Positions 25,724-29,238 of a stretch of DNA of 29,238 bases are shown one piece after another. Source of the stretch: a virus. Within the stretch, counting starts at the first letter, position 1; every line of letters begins with the position of its first letter. Location: IMG/VR virus record IMGVR_UViG_3300030060_003632, positions 1 to 29,238 of that record. One strand, written 5' to 3'. Position numbers and translations under genes: made by a program. The notes under the pieces were generated by a model. The model searched no databases. It was not told the DNA's origin and was given only the letters and a program-made list of their open reading frames with translations.

Positions 25724-28120
25724 TTAGAACCTGTCTAAATTGGCCCCTCCTGTAAGTATATCATTACCTGACGACTCAAACTTTTTAAGTGAACTACCAC
25801 TACTTCTTTGGTCTATCATTTCTTTTTGGTGCATTGCCTGTCTATCAACTCTTGCATCTTTTCTATCTTCTGCAACTGATTGTTTAGAGTTTAACATTGA
25901 AGCTTCAACTTGTTTTAATTGAGAGTTTAAACTAAACTCATGGTTCATTAATTCTTTTTTAGCGTCAATTTCCTGTTGAAGATAATTTACTCTTAATTCA
26001 TTTTTAGTTTTTTCTAGTTCTGCTTCAGCTAAAGTTTTAGCTTGAGTCTTCTGTATCTCCATTTGAGCGGCAGCTTGCTGTGCTTGGTTGTTAGCTTGAG
26101 TTTGAGCTTGTATATTTTGTTGCTGCATAGCTTGATCACGCTCTTGTTTTTTCTTTCTTTTTATTTTTAAAAGCTGATTAGCTAATTTTATATTTCTAAC
26201 CTCTCTTAAATCTATAGCATCATCTAGGTCTATAAGTTTTTGAGCTAACGCTTGTTGTATGTTATTTTCAAGTATAGCTTTTTCTTCTTCATCTGGCATT
26301 AATTCTATAAATATACCAAAATCGTATAAGTGTAGTTCTTTTAACTCATCTAATGTGGCCACGTTGTGAGCACCAATAGCTTGAATAAAAGCTTCTTTTG
26401 TTGGCGAGTACTCAACTATATCTGCTATACGTAGTGATAAACACTCAGCAACCTCAGCTGTTATATACAGCATTGACTGCAGTATGTGTCTAGTTGCTGT
26501 ATTAGAGTTTGCTGCAGCTAGTTTTTGAACACCAACTAAAGCATTTTTATCTGGCATACTACCATCTCTTGCTTCATTTAAACCAGTTACATCACGTATC
26601 ATTTGTACGTAGTAATTATACGTGGTTATTAAACTCTGTATTTTATTACTATTGACACCGTTGTTTATTTGCTGTATTGGTACTTTACCGGGATTACCAT
26701 CACCATCAGCTGTAAAACTTCTACCAATAACACTACCAGTTTGGAAGAACATGTTAAGTGCTTCCTGTGGATTATAATTAGTACCATTACCAAGATCAAC
26801 TTCTGCTAAACCATCAGCATCTAAATAAACACCATCAGGCACCATACGTGCCATAACTTGTTGTAGCTTTAAATGTGTAAGCTGTATCATATCAGCAAAA
26901 CCAGTTATTCTACTAACAATAGATTCTATTCTACCTTGATACATTCGAGGTGCAACAATTTGATAATTCATTTTAACTCTGCTAAAATCAGATTCTGATC
27001 TCATCATGTTTTGACACATGTTCCATTTTAATAGCTTATTACAACCTAGAATATAAACACCTTCATATAAGGTTTCAATTACTCTTTCTAGTTTGCTAAA
27101 CTCACCATCCATGCTTTTAACTGGTGGATCAAATGTATCATCTTTTTCTATTACCTTTTCTGCTCCACTACCTGTTTTCTTTAACTTATAAACATCATTC
27201 ATGTGGGTTTTATAATTAAAGTATAGAACCTCTACTTTGTTTTTATCCATATTAGAGTTTGTTCTATAAGTACCGTAGTAACTAGATCCAGATGCATCTA
27301 CTATTTCTTTTATTTCAGATTCAGATAAATCTGGAAACTCTTTTACAAGCTCATTTATAGGTATTTCTTTTACTTCACCAACATAATATATATCATCAAA
27401 ATAAGGAGACTCTGTGTGTGAATAAACTATTGCAGCTGGATCTACATATTCAACACTAGCTCCTTCTGTAAAATCAAAAGTTGTTTTAGTAGCGCCCATG
27501 CCTAACACAGTTAAATCATATAGACATCTTCTTCTTATTAAATCATAATCACTACCTTCCATTAATACTTTTAAAGCTTGCTCTTCTGCTAACTCAACTG
27601 CTTGTTTGTAGTCAAGCTGCATATGAAGTGCAAGCTCTTGTTCTGAATCTGGTAAAGTTTTAGGATCGTTCTCGTATAAATCTATATTAAAATTAGCTTT
27701 AGCTACATCATTATAAGCCTTAGCTTGCATATCTCTTAACATAGACTCCATGTATTCAGTTCTTTTATTAACACCATGAATATCTTGAGAGTAGCAATTT
27801 ATTTGATAGCTTCTTTGAGCCATACCATTTACAACAATATCAACAAACTTAGGTATTATTGGAACTGGTTTCCAGTCTAGATTAAGATAAGATAAATCAC
27901 CGTTTATAGATAATTCGTTTTTATATTTTTGTACAGGTTGTTCACCTCTAGCATATAACCTCAACTTATGAAAGTTCGTTATATTTTCTCTATATTTAGA
28001 GCTCGCATCTGTAAACCACTCTTGTTTTATAGCTTTAGCAACTTTCTCCCCATATTCTGTTGTCATTTTTTCTAAATCACTAACAGCTTGAGATGGAAAA
28101 TTTACAATATAATCTATCAT
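25724..28120 (-). CDS. Portal protein, large crAss-like type
   Basis: The portal is the dodecameric ring at the capsid vertex through which DNA enters and leaves. At 798 aa it is far longer than T7-type portals (about 540 aa) and in the size range I recall for crAss-like phages. The segment NLDWKPVPIIPKFVDIVVNG (residues 80-99) is the most recognisable part and recurs, to my memory, in portals of crAss-like and marine phages. Residues of about 650-760 are rich in Q, K and E and should form a long helical or coiled-coil C-terminal extension, probably the barrel pointing into the head. The gene begins 1 nt after the terminase stop and is followed after 30 nt by the scaffold-like gene. No Shine-Dalgarno sequence precedes the ATG; the context is AAAGAAATAAT. 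Confidence 0.9.
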   Translation of the reverse strand: MIDYIVNFPSQAVSDLEKMTTEYGEKVAKAIKQEWFTDASSKYRENITNFHKLRLYARGEQPVQKYKNELSINGDLSYLNLDWKPVPIIPKFVDIVVNGMAQRSYQINCYSQDIHGVNKRTEYMESMLRDMQAKAYNDVAKANFNIDLYENDPKTLPDSEQELALHMQLDYKQAVELAEEQALKVLMEGSDYDLIRRRCLYDLTVLGMGATKTTFDFTEGASVEYVDPAAIVYSHTESPYFDDIYYVGEVKEIPINELVKEFPDLSESEIKEIVDASGSSYYGTYRTNSNMDKNKVEVLYFNYKTHMNDVYKLKKTGSGAEKVIEKDDTFDPPVKSMDGEFSKLERVIETLYEGVYILGCNKLLKWNMCQNMMRSESDFSRVKMNYQIVAPRMYQGRIESIVSRITGFADMIQLTHLKLQQVMARMVPDGVYLDADGLAEVDLGNGTNYNPQEALNMFFQTGSVIGRSFTADGDGNPGKVPIQQINNGVNSNKIQSLITTYNYYVQMIRDVTGLNEARDGSMPDKNALVGVQKLAAANSNTATRHILQSMLYITAEVAECLSLRIADIVEYSPTKEAFIQAIGAHNVATLDELKELHLYDFGIFIELMPDEEEKAILENNIQQALAQKLIDLDDAIDLREVRNIKLANQLLKIKRKKKQERDQAMQQQNIQAQTQANNQAQQAAAQMEIQKTQAKTLAEAELEKTKNELRVNYLQQEIDAKKELMNHEFSLNSQLKQVEASMLNSKQSVAEDRKDARVDRQAMHQKEMIDQRSSGSSLKKFESSGNDILTGGANLDRF

Positions 28121-28121
28121 A

Positions 28122-29238
28122 TTATTTCTTTATTATTGTTGATTGAAATCCTTTATTGTTGTATGTGGATATATTAAGGTTTATTTTACTTTTTTCTTTT
28201 TTAGGATTTGGTCTGTATAAGTGTCTATTACAAGCCATTATAGCTAGGCCTGAACTTATTGAGGCATCGTGCTTTGTTCTTTTATTTATATCGAACTTAG
28301 ACCAGTCATTTAAAGTGGTATTAAAATACATTGTACCATAAGTACCATCTTGAACTAAACCAACGTGGTCGTTAATATACATTTCAATTGCAGCAGCATG
28401 AGCTTGCTTTATATCTTCACTAGAGTTTGGTATTCCACCTACTTCTTTTTCTGCAACAGATAATTTATTCCAAATCTTATCTGGCCTATTCATACTAAAA
28501 CCTCTATAACCTCTTCTACGCAAGTAGTATAATAACCTTGGTTTATTATTCTCTGCTAATAGCGGCATGCCATAAAATACTAGCGCCATTAAAACATCTT
28601 CAAAAAATATTTCAGCTGTTTGTGGTCTTGCTATATATTCAAGAAAAAAAGTATTTGCTGGTGCATCTTCCATTGAAAACTTTGTTAAACCGTGCAAAGC
28701 TCCTTTTGATCCTTTATTATCTACTGTTCCTGATATATCGTACGAGTCACAACCAAAAGCACCCATGTGTTCATTGCCTGGATATTTTACACCGTTTTTA
28801 ATTATAACGTTGTTTTGTAATTTTACACCTGGCACCCAGCTTACATTAAATCTACCGTTTTGCTCAGGATTAAAAACAACTCTTGTATCTTTAACTCCAC
28901 CTACCCATTGAAAGTTACCAGTTGTTATTACTGATGTGTTTCTATTTCCTTCGTTGTAATCTATTTGTTCGTATATCTTTATAAGATTAAATAAACTATT
29001 TTTTGTTTCATCTCTAAACGCGTGCTCTTCTGTTCTAGGAAACTGACGATAAAATTCATTTAAAGCATCTTGGTCATCACGTAAACCATCAGCTTCATTT
29101 TCCCAATGGTTTATGACACCTTGTTCTATCTCTACTCCATGTGGATCAAATGATCGTTGTTTAGGATCAGTGAACACAGGTCGTCCGAATTCATCAATGA
29201 ATCCCTCGTAATTCCATTCCATAGGAATAAACAAAGAA
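28122..29238 (-). CDS. terL: Terminase large subunit, C-terminal part (cut by window edge)
   Basis: This is the DNA-packaging motor subunit, of which only the nuclease half is visible. The frame is open to the right edge. The first apparent start is a TTG at 29232-29234 with sense codons before it, so the true start and the ATPase domain lie outside the window. Near the visible N-terminus, FYRQFPRTEEHAF (about residues 61-73 of the visible part) is the usual junction after the ATPase domain. GCDSYDISG (about 161-169) looks like the first acidic strand of the RNase H-like nuclease, and KHDASISSGLAI (about 321-332) like its last acidic helix. The gene ends 1 nt before the portal start, the usual terminase-portal order. 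The family call rests on motifs and position; no search was run. Confidence 0.85.
   Translation of the reverse strand, partial: SLFIPMEWNYEGFIDEFGRPVFTDPKQRSFDPHGVEIEQGVINHWENEADGLRDDQDALNEFYRQFPRTEEHAFRDETKNSLFNLIKIYEQIDYNEGNRNTSVITTGNFQWVGGVKDTRVVFNPEQNGRFNVSWVPGVKLQNNVIIKNGVKYPGNEHMGAFGCDSYDISGTVDNKGSKGALHGLTKFSMEDAPANTFFLEYIARPQTAEIFFEDVLMALVFYGMPLLAENNKPRLLYYLRRRGYRGFSMNRPDKIWNKLSVAEKEVGGIPNSSEDIKQAHAAAIEMYINDHVGLVQDGTYGTMYFNTTLNDWSKFDINKRTKHDASISSGLAIMACNRHLYRPNPKKEKSKINLNISTYNNKGFQSTIIKK

Noticed and set aside
28538-28801. 87-aa plus-strand frame opposite the terminase
   Set aside because: It is antisense to the conserved nuclease domain and has the leucine/isoleucine-rich composition of a shadow frame.

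Overview
The window is a block of virion morphogenesis genes from an AT-rich, tailed double-stranded DNA phage. Every gene I accept lies on the minus strand, so transcription runs from the right edge to the left edge. I see no bacterial housekeeping gene, tRNA, rRNA, integrase, transposon or CRISPR array. The large portal (798 aa), the capsid, the two connector-type proteins, the giant tail-tube protein and the large ejectable proteins match my recollection of short-tailed phages of the crAss-like (Crassvirales) type and related uncultured marine phages. That affiliation is recalled, not computed. Starts lack a correctly placed Shine-Dalgarno sequence and sit behind A/T-rich stretches, and AGA is the preferred arginine codon. 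This suggests a Bacteroidota (perhaps marine flavobacterial) host, but it is an inference.

Layout in the direction of transcription. Right part (29238-22059): C-terminal part of the large terminase, portal, acidic scaffold-like protein, major capsid protein, then a 280-aa conserved protein of unknown role. Two rho-independent terminators lie here, one just after the capsid gene and one just after the 280-aa gene. Middle part (21942-10585): two connector or ring-type proteins, a 2438-aa tail-tube/nozzle protein with two calcium-type loops, a 510-aa beta-rich protein and a 134-aa small structural protein, packed with gaps of 1-2 nt or an 8-nt overlap. Left part (10542-2): a cupin-fold protein, two probable internal (ejection) proteins and one huge open frame that leaves the window.

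The huge frame (2..7768, at least 2589 codons, no stop) is the most interesting object. I read every codon and found no stop. It carries a zinc-metallopeptidase motif (HELGH at residues 1026-1030), a sigma-factor-like helical patch (around residue 1276) and a complete set of HAD-phosphatase motifs (DFDET, ILTAR, a lysine and a DD pair). It fits the idea of a phage polyvalent protein: a multi-enzyme chain packed in the capsid and injected with the DNA.

How the genes work together: terminase and portal package DNA into a shell built by capsid and scaffold. Ring proteins join the portal to the nozzle and its accessory proteins. The three left-hand proteins are probably stored in the head and leave with the DNA. 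No stretch longer than 300 bases is without a gene; the longest intergenic gap is 116 bases (21943-22058).
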